Of a stretch of 64,000 nucleotides of DNA, positions 11,126 through 22,099 are shown piece after piece. Position 1 is the stretch's first letter; every line of letters begins with the position of its first letter. Source of the stretch: Acanthosoma haemorrhoidale (taxonomy: Eukaryota > Arthropoda > Insecta > Hemiptera > Acanthosomatidae); NCBI GenBank assembly GCA_930367205.1, contig OV884012.1, positions 34,754,796-34,818,795 on the forward strand, given 5' to 3'. The position numbers were made by a program, and so were the translations under genes. The notes below the pieces were generated by a model that ran no database searches, had not been told where the DNA came from, and saw only the letters and a program-made list of their open reading frames with translations.

Positions 11126-12033
11126 GTGACCTAACAAAAGGTTATGCAGTTTCGGATAAAAGTACAGGTTTTCTAATTTAGCTGTGCGCGCGTTAGTTCG
11201 ACCGCTTTTGTGTCACTTTTTTCAGTTTTGGTTCAATAACTCTTTACTAGTGTGCCCTATACGAAAGATATTCAAGTAATGTTTTGTAGAGCATAAAATT
11301 TGCTACAATTTACTTTATTAACATTTTTTCTAAACCTCCAAGATACAGAGTCTTAACGCTTTATTGGTTCACAATACATGGAAAAAATATTTATATAAAT
11401 TGGCTCAAAACAATATATTTACAAATAAGAAATTTATTTATATATATATAACAATCTTTATTGTGCAATAATTACAATCTGCCTTTACTATTACAAAAAA
11501 GGCGTACATGCAATAGAAAATTTCGGTAGAGATATACATACGTTAGACTTTAATGTTTTGGATCTAGCTGTAGTATCACTTTCATAACATTCTATAAGAA
11601 AGGTAGAATATTCAATCTCTTTATTTTCTTGGGTGATTATGTCATCAATTGTTAAAACGTTTTCTTCTATGTTTCGTCGTTTGTAATGATCTTGGGAACA
11701 TTTAGACATGATTCCCCACACCCTTTTTTACATTGGCAAATAATAGTCCGCACCATTTTTTGTTATATTATTTGTAGTGATCACTGGGGTAACGTAACTC
11801 GGAGATTTAGAAAACATGTTAATGAAGTAAATTTTGTGCTCTACAAAAATCTGCTTGAGTATTTTTTTGTAGGACGCACTAGTTAAGAGTTATTGAACAA
11901 AAAACGAAAAAAAAAGTGACACAATAGTGTTCGTAGTGACAGGCGCGCCAAATTAAATAACCTGAATTTTTATCAAGGACCTGGGTGCAACATATTGAAA
12001 ATCCAAAACTGCATACTCTTTTGTTTTGTTACC
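11126..12033. mobile_element. Element with about 230-bp terminal inverted repeats
   Basis: The left arm (about 11126-11355) and the reverse complement of the right arm (about 11788-12033) align along their length. Shared words include TATGCAGTTT, TTGTGTCACTTTTTT, TTCAATAACTCTT, ACTAGTG, GTAGAGCA, AAAATTTAC, TTAACAT and TTTCTAAA. The 430-bp interior is not shared. It contains what looks like a short Jockey-type 3' tail in minus orientation (TTTATTGTGC...ACAATCTGCC, about 11457-11485) and a 76-residue minus frame (11491-11721) that I do not recognise. The structure fits a foldback or long-TIR DNA transposon relic. Two copies of one repeat inserted in opposite orientation is the alternative. Exact termini and target duplication were not resolved. 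Confidence 0.7.
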
Positions 12034-13349
12034 CCCTTTTGACGACCTGTCCGCTGAGATATAGTTTTCTGCAGGATTATAGTTTGTCTTCTAGATTTTA
12101 CCTGAAGTTTAGAGAGTAAGGTTGCTTTTGGTTTGTCCCTTAGTAAATATTTATGCCATCCGTCTGTCTATTGGGGGTCTACAATGGTTGGACCGTTAAT
12201 GATCGCAATGTCGAAATAATACCGATTGATATTAACTCGGGTACTCGTGGCTCTGTGTGGATTAAGAGTATATTTAATCCGCTATGGAGACAATGAGCCT
12301 AATGTTTCCCTATCTCTCATGCCTCACTAATTACTCCATCAATGTCTGATACTCTCCCAAGCCAGGCCAAAAACGAAAAAGAAAAATAGTAAAAAATGGT
12401 GAAGTCCAGTTTTTCGATACTGTCGTTGGGGGGGGGGGTTGAAGTTCAATTTATTTTTTGCTAAGTCTCAAATATCTCACAATCTAGTGATTTTAGCAAA
12501 CAGTACTCTTTATACAAAATTTCCGTTAAAGTGGTTTATACATGAGAAAAAAATAATAAGATTTTTAATGAATACACCAATACTACTATAGTGAAAAACG
12601 TTGTATACCTATAAGATAGATGCATATAACCACATCAGTAACTAATACACATACATACACCGGTATCCTACCATCATCAAAGGTAATCTTCTTCTTCCTA
12701 CGGAAATAGGAATCCAATTCTTCATCTTCTGAAAAGTTGGTACAAACCCGTTGGCACATAGTCGCCAATGTTGATTAGCCCTTGTTAATGTGAATCATGC
12801 AGGTTTTTCTACCTTCCTTTTAGCAATCTTCAGCAGAATATTTCAGAGTGGTGAATTATGAATGGCAGAAATTTAACTGCGCTTTTTTCAGTATTCGCTG
12901 ATTCACAAAGAAGAAGCATGAAACCCTTTTATTGTGTAATACATTTTGATTTTGTTGTTTGATTAGAGCCATTTACCGTACATATGTAATGTGTTCTAGT
13001 AGGTTGGTGTAAATATATCAAATGGAATTGGGTTCTTTACACTTCTTTACACCGTCAACAGCTATTTGATTGTCCTCTCTCGCCAGTGTTCTCATACGGT
13101 AGCAATTCCTCCATCTTCTAAATTGCCAATTTCCTTGACAGAAATTATATAGGTGACATGGTGCCTGATCCACACTGCCCTTATATTTTTAAGTACTTGA
13201 ATTTTCCCCCCTATCTTATTTATTCATAACGATATTTTGAGAACTTAAATTTTTCACCATAAAACCGAAATTTTAAATTTCCAACTACGTTGTAGTTTCT
13301 TACGTATTTCTGTGTACTCGTTTTAACTTGCGGTTTGGAAAATCAGAAA
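12034..13349. other. AT-rich non-coding DNA
   Basis: The stretch holds the second copy of the degenerate repeat (12248-12358) and a G homopolymer (about 12429-12437). No gene or RNA is visible. The 60-residue minus frame at 12586-12768 has no recognisable motif. Confidence 0.4.
12248..12358 (+). repeat. Degenerate direct repeat, copy 2
   Basis: This is the partner of 10128-10205, with the same order of words and several small insertions. It carries a palindromic-looking interior absent from copy 1 (TTAAGAGTATATTTAATCC). Confidence 0.5.
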
Positions 13350-13495
13350 TTAGTCGCTCCCGAAAGCCCCACGAGTTCAATTCTCACTCGCACATTTTAT
13401 TTCTTGTCGGACTCGGCTAGATAAATATGGTAACCCTTTAACATCACAAATGTGTAGAGCATGATGTTGATTGTCCTTGCCCTCCAAAAAAAAGT
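13350..13495 (+). mobile_element. Possible SINE, degenerate
   Basis: A B-box-like GAGTTCAATTCTC (about 13374-13386) is followed by TCTTGTCGGACTCGG, then TAGATAAATATGG, and ends in an A run (about 13484-13491). The order of parts resembles the SINEs at 9345 and 15685. The A box is not convincing, so this is a tentative member. Confidence 0.35.
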
Positions 13496-15684
13496 ACATA
13501 TCGAAGGAAATGTAATATAATTATGTACTTATTTCCTCTCCTTATGCGTCTGCGACACGGCAATTAATTTGAAGCTTCCAATGTAGGCTATGAAACGAAT
13601 TCGTTATCACAAGAAGGACAAACCTTTTATACATAAATTTATTAAAATCGATATAACCGTATTTGACCCAAGTCCATTTGTAAGCACTTGACAGTTAATT
13701 AATTAGTATCGTTCGACGAGCGGGCGGTGTTCCTAGTGTATTTGTTTTTAGCCGGCGCCATTATTAAATTAGCTCCACGCTGCATATATTTCTTCTGAAA
13801 TTAATAATTGTATGAATAATTCATCCTTCTAGTTTTAATTTATCGCTTCAAGTATGCATAAGGGATTCTGTCGATTATAATTGCTCTGGCGCTAAATGAA
13901 ATTCAATTTATAAGTGGCTTGGGTATGTAATCACTAAATATTTCATAAATATATTTTTGCTAAATCGTTTTTTTTTTTTACTTTCGTGCTGGAAATGATT
14001 CCCAAAAGAGATTTCTTTGGAAAAGACATTGCATGGAAAGATAAACAACAATATCGAGAGATACTTAAGGGAATCAGATGTACTTATAAATACTTATTAA
14101 ATAATGAGGTGTGAACCCCTGACCGTATTCTGAGTTTTGGATAATCCTCAGCTCAGCAATTTAGTATCATAAAAATAGACTCAAAGTAATTATTTGACAC
14201 ACAAAAAATTGTTTTATTAACGAAATAGTGAAGTACAGTATAACCCCTGTACAGTCTAAAAGTGACTAAAAAACCAAGTCACAGCATGACCTGATCCCCC
14301 TTAAACCTACGAACCTGACCTAAATCTGACCCAAGGGGATTGTTTTGCAAAGATTGGAACATTCCTGTTGAGTTTGAAGGGACTTACAGAAGTACAGAGG
14401 ATGGAATCAATCTCCCTAATATACTACTGTATGCTGTGGATCCTGTTTGCGTTTTTGGGACTGAAATACTCTATTTTCTTAGTAATACTTCCATCTTAGT
14501 AAGATATCTGCAATCAATAGAAATTGCTAATAGTTAATTTTAATTGCTAATGCAGTAGAATTAAATGCATGTTTATATTATTGCCTCACTATACTTTATT
14601 TGTTTGGAATATCTTCGGAACTAGTTTCTGCGTTAACTCCTATGGTGCTTATAAGCAGATAAATAGAGTGAGAGAGAGAGATAGAAAACAAAAATTAAAA
14701 TCTTATATCACTTCTGAGCTGGGACCTGAAAATGTCTCGCCTTTTATGGTATTTTATTTTATACATAATATACAGGCAGCAAACAGACAAAACGATACTT
14801 CCCCTTATCGATAAGAAGTATATCCTCTCCCTTCTGGTGCGATAAAAAACAAAGTGTTAAAGAAATTAAGGATTTTCTGCTTAAGGATTAAAGTAGTATG
14901 GCTTTTATTTCATATAAATATGTTAGAGTATAAAAAATAATTTAAAAAATAATGCTGAAGATATCTCCCAGTCAAATAAGGGTTTATGAAACGGCTGTTA
15001 AAATAAGCCGCAGATAGGGAATGGTATCGAAGCAGAAGAGAGGAGTTATTCGATAAGAGAGACAGAGGCAAGGAGGGGATGATGGTGCAGAACGGAAGGC
15101 CGTTATTGGCGACGTTTTGATAGGGGTCCTCCTCTATATTGGATTACCCCTTACCCTTCTCCGGTGCTGGGGGTTTAGGGGGTTGTCTCCCGCACCCCGC
15201 ACTTGGATTCATTCCTCCATTTCCAGCACCTCTTTTACCCCGATGTCTGCTCCCGTTTGTATCAATTCCCTCTGCCGTAGCAGATCCGTTTAGAATATGA
15301 ACTTGTAAAATGAGAAGTCCTCCTCGAGTCATTTTCTCTCTTATTTTCTCAATGGAAATTTGTTTGCTTGTAGCTGGTACGGAGGTTGGGGGGATTTGAT
15401 TATGGATTTTAACAGAAGAGCAGTAGATTTTCATTCACTTCGTAGATTTTTGCTGTTCTCCAGATAAACTGTTTCTGTGCTAAACTTCCAGCATAGGATA
15501 CATGAGATAAAAAACATAATACATATACGTTTTAAAATAACTGAATTCACAAAACGACATATGATAGATGATAAGGTGCCGTTGTGGAATATGTTAGTGT
15601 ATGTATATATTAGTGAATATAAGGAAGTGAGTATTGAAAGTAGTTGGATCAAATTACCACATTTGAAAATAGAGTTTCATTTCA
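13496..15684. other. Non-coding DNA; GC-richer patches near 13700-13780 and 15120-15260
   Basis: The patch near 13700-13780 combines TTAATTAATTAG with CGAGCGGGCGG and GCCGGCGCC. A second patch at 15120-15260 carries a 96-residue minus frame (15144-15434) of low complexity with no domain. A tRNA-B-box-like word in minus orientation near 14107-14120 hints at another old SINE but is too weak to call. Confidence 0.35.
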
Positions 15685-15850
15685 TTTAAAAGAGCCATGC
15701 TGACTACTAACGCGGAGATTCGGGTTCAATCCTGGGGGGGGGGATGCCCATGGGGTTTTGTCATTGGAGGGTGGTTCTGCTCGGAGTAAAGAAAGCCTCG
15801 TGAGGATAAATGAGTACCTGAAAATGTGAATCCGGTTAAGACCTAGTACC
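15685..15850 (+). mobile_element. tRNA-derived SINE, relative of 9345-9522
   Basis: The head words ATGCTGACTA and CGGAGATTCGGGTTCAATCC correspond to ATGCTGACTC and CGGAGACCCGGGTTCGCTC in the copy at 9345. The body shares GGATAAATGAGTACCTG and GAATCCGG. The B-box-like GGGTTCAATCC is closer to the tRNA consensus than in the other copy. A G run (15737-15745) interrupts the body. There is no poly(A) tail, so the copy is older or truncated. Confidence 0.6.
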
Positions 15851-17199
15851 ACAGTCAAGATTAGATTGCTACCTACTATGGCGCCTGATATCATTTTACT
15901 TTTAAACCGCTTTTTCTACTCTCTCATTTGCTTTTGTTTTTGTTCGCTGATTTGTCTCCATAAGAGAATTGACTTGTTCGCTGCCACAAGTAATTTTCTT
16001 TTGAGAGGTCATCCTTATTCTTTAGCAGTACATTTTGCAATTATCCAGGTATTAATTCCACTCTGCCTGATTTACATGTTCTTTGGCTGGCCAATTCAAT
16101 GACAATTGGAAAATGGATACTTCCATAAAGGCCTGGGAGCACGCCCGTTTCTGCAGAAATTTATTTTAAAATTAATTATTAAAATTATATTATAACCCTA
16201 AAACGCTCCCTTTGGAGTTGACCGTTGCCCTAGCAGACATGCCCAGCATATCCATAATATAGCTAAGAAGAAATATAGCTACTAGCCTATCTGTGACTAC
16301 CAGAAGTTCTTCCTGGGGATAAAGTAGCCCTTAATCGGAGAGTGGAATGAGGGAGACATTAATGACAGGGGGGCGACAGAGAACCCCCCCCCCATAAATA
16401 ACAATCTACAGGAGGCCATCCTGAAAACATCCGCTCCCGCTCGCCAATTACTGTAAAAGGGGGTTGGCTGCCCTGCTAGCATCTATGCCATTAGGGACAA
16501 ACACCTACCCCTCTCTATCTTTTAGTGGCCTGTTGCAATTAGGGTTGGCTGTGTCAGGGCATTTATCCGGATACCGGGATAACTGGGACGATTTGACTTG
16601 AGGGATATTAACTTTAACAGAGAATCATTTACTCCTGAGAAGTTTAAGGTGGTTACACATTTCTCATACAGGGGACAAAAACAGTTATTCATTTTTCATA
16701 GTTTGGCGATGATTGGAAGATGTAACTAAAATTATATTTTCAAGCATCTATAAAACTTTTGTTTGCACAAGCACTTTCAGGTCGATCCAAGGTTGATTAA
16801 CTTTTTTTTTCATTAAATCCAGTATTTTTGTTTTTTATCGAATAATTTTTTTTAATTGATCTTATATCAAATTATGTTTTACTAATATATATATATACAA
16901 AAAAAAAATGATGTAAAATTGAAAAATCGATATCGTGAGTTATCCGGGTTTGTGTCGGAGACAGTGACGAGCAAACAATGAATAAAGAAAATAGATAAAA
17001 GTATGATGCATCTTACAATCAAGAGTTTTGAAAGCTGCTAAAACGATATTATTGACACTAACTAATTTATTGGTTACCCTCCATTATGTTTAATGCGACT
17101 AATTTTATTTTTAGCATTAACGGAGTAGCTACTTGCGTACACAATGTTAATGACAGTTTAATGACTTCTAATTGCAATATGACAAAAAAATATCACATT
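15851..17199. other. Non-coding DNA; GC-richer island at about 16320-16560
   Basis: The island contains a C run (16385-16393) and the words ATCCGGATACCGGGATAA near 16565-16585. A similar ATCCGG word occurs on the plus strand near 16940. No transposon end could be defined from these. No coding signal is present; the frame at 15866-16102 is hydrophobic and AT-driven. Confidence 0.35.
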
Positions 17200-17415
17200 A
17201 TAAATACGAGGTGGTGATCTTTAATTTGATACCCCACTGAAATTTATAGCATGTTTTTTGTCATAGCAACTAATTAATTAATTATGACACTTATATTTTA
17301 TGGAGATGACTATAAATCAACGGATTTATATAATATAAGACCTCATTGCAAATTTCATCAAACTGCCAACAAGGAACTCAAAAAAAGATCAGAACAGACA
17401 AACTCAGTTGAAAAC
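17200..17415 (+). repeat. Dispersed repeat with CTTTAATTTGATA core, copy 1
   Basis: The order of words is GATCTTTAATTTGATACC, TAATTAATTAATTA, TTTTATGGAGATGACTATAAA, AAATTTCATCAAACTGCC and AACAGACAAAC. Related blocks lie near 37350, 57283 and 61392. A TTTCATCAAA block followed by a GACAGAC-rich end resembles 3' regions of several insect LINEs, so this is probably an old LINE tail. Confidence 0.5.
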
Positions 17416-17580
17416 ATGAGGTCTTAAAAAAAAACAGTGTACCCTAAATTTCGGAACAAATATATATTGTTAGTTATATTTTACATTTCCGTCGCTAATA
17501 TTTCTGAGGGAATACTATGGGATAATTCTTAAAAGTTAACAAAACAGAACCGAATTTTTTTTCATTCTTCTTGTAACTGT

Positions 17581-17680
17581 ATTTCATTTCAACCAATACA
17601 TTTCATTTTTCAACCAATACATTTCATTTCATTTTCAACCAATACATTTCATTTCAACCAATACATTTCATTTTTCAACC
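17581..17680 (+). repeat. Short minisatellite CAACCAATACATTTCATTT
   Basis: Five irregular tandem units of about 19-27 bp share CAACCAATACATTTCATTT. They differ mainly in extra CATTT or TTT steps, and the last unit diverges to CAACCACTATCG. The pattern fits replication slippage. No gene is nearby. Confidence 0.85.
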
Positions 17681-17699
17681 ACTATCGCCAGCAAACAGC

Positions 17700-18840
17700 C
17701 AGAAGATATTCAAATGGAATATATTTGGAATTCTTTTTGCATAACTGCCTTTAATCATACCATGAAAAATCAGAATTTAACATCTTAAATAGTTTTTAAG
17801 ACTTAATATAGCTTAAAAATTACTGAAACTCATTAAATCCATTGCTCTCAGAGGAATACAAAATAAAACCGACGATAAGCCACGCAGATCATTGACAAAA
17901 AATATTATCTATTTATGAAATCAGACATAGGAATTAATTGAGGGCGTCAACGATGAAATCTCAGTTCTGTCGGTTGAAGTGAATTAACGTAGATTATCTC
18001 CTATCAGAAGCGTACATTTGAATGGTAAATTGAGAAATTATGTCAATATCTTGCCAGATTCAACTCCTTAAACTAATTACGAACTTGAGCGTTCCGCCTG
18101 TCTCCCGACCCGGGCTGGCTACACTTAATGCAAAAGCAACTGGGCATTTCTTAAGGTCTTATTGCGATTCCGAGACAATAATAACCTTTTTGGGACACAT
18201 TTTCATTTAATTTTTCTTTTATTGCTGCAGCATGTATTTGGAGAAACTCAGGGACCAAATAATTATATAATAAAGAGAAATAAATAAAAAAAATAACTAT
18301 TCTTCAGTTCTATTTTTGGTTTATTCTTTATTTTTACCACCAATCTAGGGCTTATACTAGACAAGCTACTAACATGGGACCTCGCATCTCGTCTAACTAA
18401 CTGACGATTCAAACTATTTCTTCACCTCATGGATAATCGTTCAAAAAACCAATATAAAGCATGAGACTTATTTTCCCAACGACAATCCAAACTACCTGGT
18501 CCTATAATATATATATTGGCACCCAGTCCCTGTAATCTAGAACCCTTTGCAAGATAGCTAAACATTCTATACCATCAACCCCATTCTCGTAGAATCCAAC
18601 ATCTCATTCGTTCAAGATCCGGACTGTAAAACTAATAGAACATCCATTCCAGCCATCCTTATCAGAATGCTCATGCTCTATGTTCCATCATATTCTCACC
18701 AATTCAGAGCGACACCAAAACCAAAGCGAGCATCGTGACCTTCTCGAAACCAACTAAAATTTTGTTTGGAGATAATATATAATCTGCGTTTCCTAGAAAC
18801 GTGAAGTATAATAGTGCCCCCAATAAAGGATAGCAAGTTT
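17700..18840. other. Non-coding DNA, no clear feature
   Basis: A modest GC-richer patch at about 18080-18190 contains CCCGACCCGGGCTGGC. The segment 18330-18780 is more even in composition and could be an old transposon, but I could not match its translation to a family on either strand. Confidence 0.35.
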
Positions 18841-18845
18841 ACAAG

Positions 18846-18919
18846 GACATACTACAGGAAATACAAAATAATTTGCAAATAGATTCACCTGAGGATCTAT
18901 AATTATCTGTAAATTTAAT
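18846..18919 (+). mobile_element. Short LINE 3' tail, plus orientation
   Basis: The sequence CTACAGGAAATACAAAATAA, TTGCAAATAGATTC, GAGGATCTATAATTATCTGT matches the 3' untranslated region of the LINE at 6106-8999. Only about 74 bp are kept, with no coding part and no poly(A). Confidence 0.7.
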
Positions 18920-18949
18920 AGTCTAGTTCTGATCTCAGAACACTGTACT

Positions 18950-19480
18950 TGTCAACCACCGATGGATGAGACGGACGCGTTGCCTCTTTGGGACTGTGTA
19001 TCGTGGTTTTGAATGGCACGTCTGGTCCACCATTAGATTTCTATGGAGAGTTCGGGTCCTTCAATAAATTAGGCAAAGATCGATGAAAGATTGGTTTTAA
19101 CTCATTACTCCCTTATATCAAATATAATGAACCATCCTGCCCGACAGGTATAGAACTCTGTCACTTAGTTTAGTCCATATAATACTGTTCACTTCTACAC
19201 AGCCACTGTAGTAGGTGACGGTGGTTTTGAGTACATGGATGCCTGGTTCAGGAATTAACAACGGATAGCGTACGTCAACGCAGTCCGTTATGTCGGAGAC
19301 ATTGTGGAGAAGTATATTATTCCTGCAGACAGCACGTCTGATTGGGCCTGAATGCCTCCACTATCTTCAGACCGCCATCTTATTGAAAACTTGTGGAAGT
19401 CTTTAAATTTCTAGAATAGTATTTCTGGCCACCGCTGGACCTGCGTGTATTCCTTCCTAGTCGGATGTGACTCCTATTGA
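18950..19480 (+). pseudogene. Degraded Tc1-like transposase relic
   Basis: At 19352-19420 one frame reads MPPLSSDRHLIENLWKSLNF and then stops. It resembles the Tc1-family block with consensus P-x-SPDLNPIENLW-x-LK that contains the last catalytic acid region. About 70 bases upstream another frame reads YVNAVRYVGDIVEKYIIP, like the segment preceding the second catalytic aspartate. The DNARPH-type motif that should lie between is missing. Frames change several times and stops are frequent. No terminal inverted repeats were found. The family call rests mainly on the IENLWKSL block. Confidence 0.45.
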
Positions 19481-19489
19481 AATAAGTAA

Positions 19490-20990
19490 TGACATAGTTA
19501 TATGAAACTCTATCTAGCACATACATAACTTACGTATCTTAATAAAGGGTAGAATATTTATGAAAAAATTAACTTTACTTTATTATCATAAGACTATAAA
19601 TGAGGGTTGAGATTTCAGGGGTAAGCAGGGCAGAGGGTATTGCATAGGGCCAGGGGGTGATCTTAAAACCACTTGAGGTCTGGCTGACCCCTCGAGAGCT
19701 TTTGACATCACTTGACAGGTTTCACACAGTAGGACGCAACCAGGTTATTTTCACATTTTATTTAAATATATAGTTTGTGCGTTATTATGTTCAATAGCAT
19801 AGTATAGATAGCAGGTGTAATTCGATTACTGTTTTTTTAACTGAAGTAATTTCGCTTTTAGCAGATTGTAAAAGATTAATTATAATAATAAAAATATTTC
19901 AATCTGGTTGAATTACTGAATGTAATTGTAAGTGGCCAAATTTTCATACGTATTAAATTGATCCAAGGATCAGTTGCTTCGTTTTTCCACATTATATCCA
20001 AGATTGCTGAATTGCAGAATTTGTTTGTACCTATAATATATGTATATAACCTATAATATCCAGCTCATTTAAACTAAATAAAACTACGTAAAAATCAAAG
20101 GAACACTGGATTAATGAAATTTTGATCGAAAATACTTCATTTAAATATGTTAAAACATATCAGACGCTGAATATCGCATTTAAAAAAATTACGTTTAGTA
20201 CATTGACAGCGTAACCCGTGGTGTTGTTGAAATTACCTTTGCAGATCGATTAATTCCTTTTCACGGTGTCGGGTGGTTCTTTTAAAAATGTGCGTCACAA
20301 TTTACTCAAGAGTAATAGAAAACCAAAACAGGAATTAAAGTGCTTAACAAGCTGAAAAACAAACAAGGTAATTTCACCACTAGGGGTTGGCGAGAGGAGG
20401 GCAGCTCACCCCTAGTTTAATAAATGAATAGGGGTTGTAAAAAATTAAACGGGGTTGTTTCACCCCCTTTTTAACCCTCTTCCTTTCTTCGCGAACTGGC
20501 GAAAATCCCCTTTCTTCACTAAACATCAATTATCCTTAGCGTTTATTATTAAAAAGTAAACCTTAGGGACTTCATTCTAAAAAAGGAAACCACTTTATAA
20601 ACACTGACAATCGCCGTAACACTATCCTCGGAATTTATTTATTAATTAAACGATGTTCTTTTTACCCTTTTGCTAAAATTGCTCATATCGGTTTTAATTT
20701 AAATTGTATTTTGTAAATGTATACTGACAAAATAAAGGACGTAAAAATTGGAAATACCGAATTGAGATAGATATTTTTTAATCAAAAATACTTCATTCTA
20801 TTTGTTGTTGTTGTCATCGTTGTTTTCCCCTATTTTATTAAATAGCAACTCCTTACAATCAACACGTGATTTAATACTCTAATATTTTAAAGAATTTACA
20901 CAATCTTAACAGTTGGTCATCCTTTAGAAACAACACTCATATAATATAAATTATACAAGCTTTGCTATATATATTTACTACGTATATATA
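19490..20990. other. AT-rich non-coding DNA
   Basis: GC-richer patches occur at 19615-19720 and 20375-20520, the latter with repeated CACCCC and GGGGTTG words in both orientations. No gene, RNA or defined transposon was recognised. Confidence 0.35.
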
Positions 20991-21080
20991 AAACTATCTT
21001 GCCTGTTTTGACTCCTCATTCTTTGTCCTTCTCATAAATTTCTCCACCTCTTTTCTCCACTCTCAATTTTTATGTTTTAT
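20991..21080 (+). repeat. 90-bp direct repeat, copy 1
   Basis: The block from AAACTATCTTGCCTGTTTTG through TTTTTATGTTTTAT recurs at 21426-21515 with only a few differences (for example TTTGTCCTTCTC against TTTGCCCTTGTC). The copies are 435 bp apart in the same orientation. Confidence 0.9.
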
Positions 21081-21425
21081 ATACGTTTGTATATGTTCGG
21101 GATGAATCACAGCCGGCCAGTTGATGCCTTCGGAGGAGGGCCTAAGCTAAATCCTCCTGCTACAGCAACCCGCTGACTCCTGTCTTCCCTTACATTTTCC
21201 TATTTCGATTGGGGCTGTGTAGTGTATTGCGCCGTTCCTATAGACATCGAAGCCCTTCTTCAGGCTTAATCCTTTTGCCTTAGAGATAGTCGGATATCAC
21301 ACTCTGAGCTGGAATGCTTATGTTCTTCCAATACTTTTTCTTAAATTTTACTTATATAAACTCCTTAAATCTTCCACCAGATACCGCAACTCGAGATTCC
21401 AACCATCCGGGCCAAATCCCGTATG
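21081..21425. other. Unique segment between the two 90-bp direct repeats
   Basis: About 345 bp of less AT-rich sequence includes CAGCCGGCCAGTTGATGCC, an imperfect CCTCCTGCTACAGCAACC stretch and ACTCGAGATTCC. It has no long frame and matches no element I know. Duplicated ends could mark a short LTR-like or slippage-derived structure, but the repeats lack TG...CA ends. Confidence 0.35.
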
Positions 21426-21515
21426 AAACTATCTTGCCTGTTTTGACTCCTCATTCTTTGCCCTTGTCATAAATCTCTCCACCTCTTTTCTCCACTCTCA
21501 ATTTTTATGTTTTAT
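21426..21515 (+). repeat. 90-bp direct repeat, copy 2
   Basis: This is the second copy of 20991-21080. The flanking sequence differs on both sides, so the duplicated unit is about 90 bp. Confidence 0.9.
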
Positions 21516-22099
21516 TTCTTACTACTATGTAGCCTTATCTTGGCACTCTTTAACTATTTTTATTATCATCGCTCATCAAACTATAGGTATATAAATATTT
21601 TCTTTTACTCCTCTCATCTCGTATTTCAAAATAGAAAATACCGTTCGTTTAATGTAACCTCGGTTAGTTTAAAATACTAAAATGTAATTAAAATTACAAA
21701 ATTATACTTGTCAGATTTTATATTTTCGTTGTAATTAGGCTCTTGATCGATTCCATCTCCGTTGTTTATTCGGTTCCTTAGTAATTAATTACTCAATTAA
21801 CCTACTGCCCTGACATTAGCGTACAATTACAGAAACTTCACTCAGTATGCATGGGAAATTAACAGCTTAGCGGATAGCCCGGGGTTTACAGACAATTAGC
21901 GAGCCTGCTTTTCTACTAATTACTGAAGTATCCGATCACCTATGCCTAATTGCCTGGGAGCCCTCACTTTTTCATAAAGGAGATTATTTATATCTCAGTT
22001 TAATTGTGTTTTTATTTTCTGTACTAACATATATGTGCTGTGTTTATAAACTCCCTAATTAGCCGTCTTTTGTTGAGCTGCATCTCATTTTCATGAGTA
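21516..22099. other. Non-coding DNA with homeodomain-word-rich island at 21780-21970
   Basis: The island holds many ATTA/TAAT words (AGTAATTAATTACTC, CAATTAAC, ACAATTAGCG, ACTAATTACTG, CTAATTGCC) embedded in GC-richer sequence such as AGCGGATAGCCCGGGG. There is no reading frame of note. The combination is typical of conserved non-coding developmental enhancers, but conservation cannot be judged here. Confidence 0.4.

Noticed and set aside
16520..16960. ATCCGG-containing words that might be ends of a hAT-type element
   Set aside because: The words are not properly inverted, lengths do not match and no 8-bp duplication was found.
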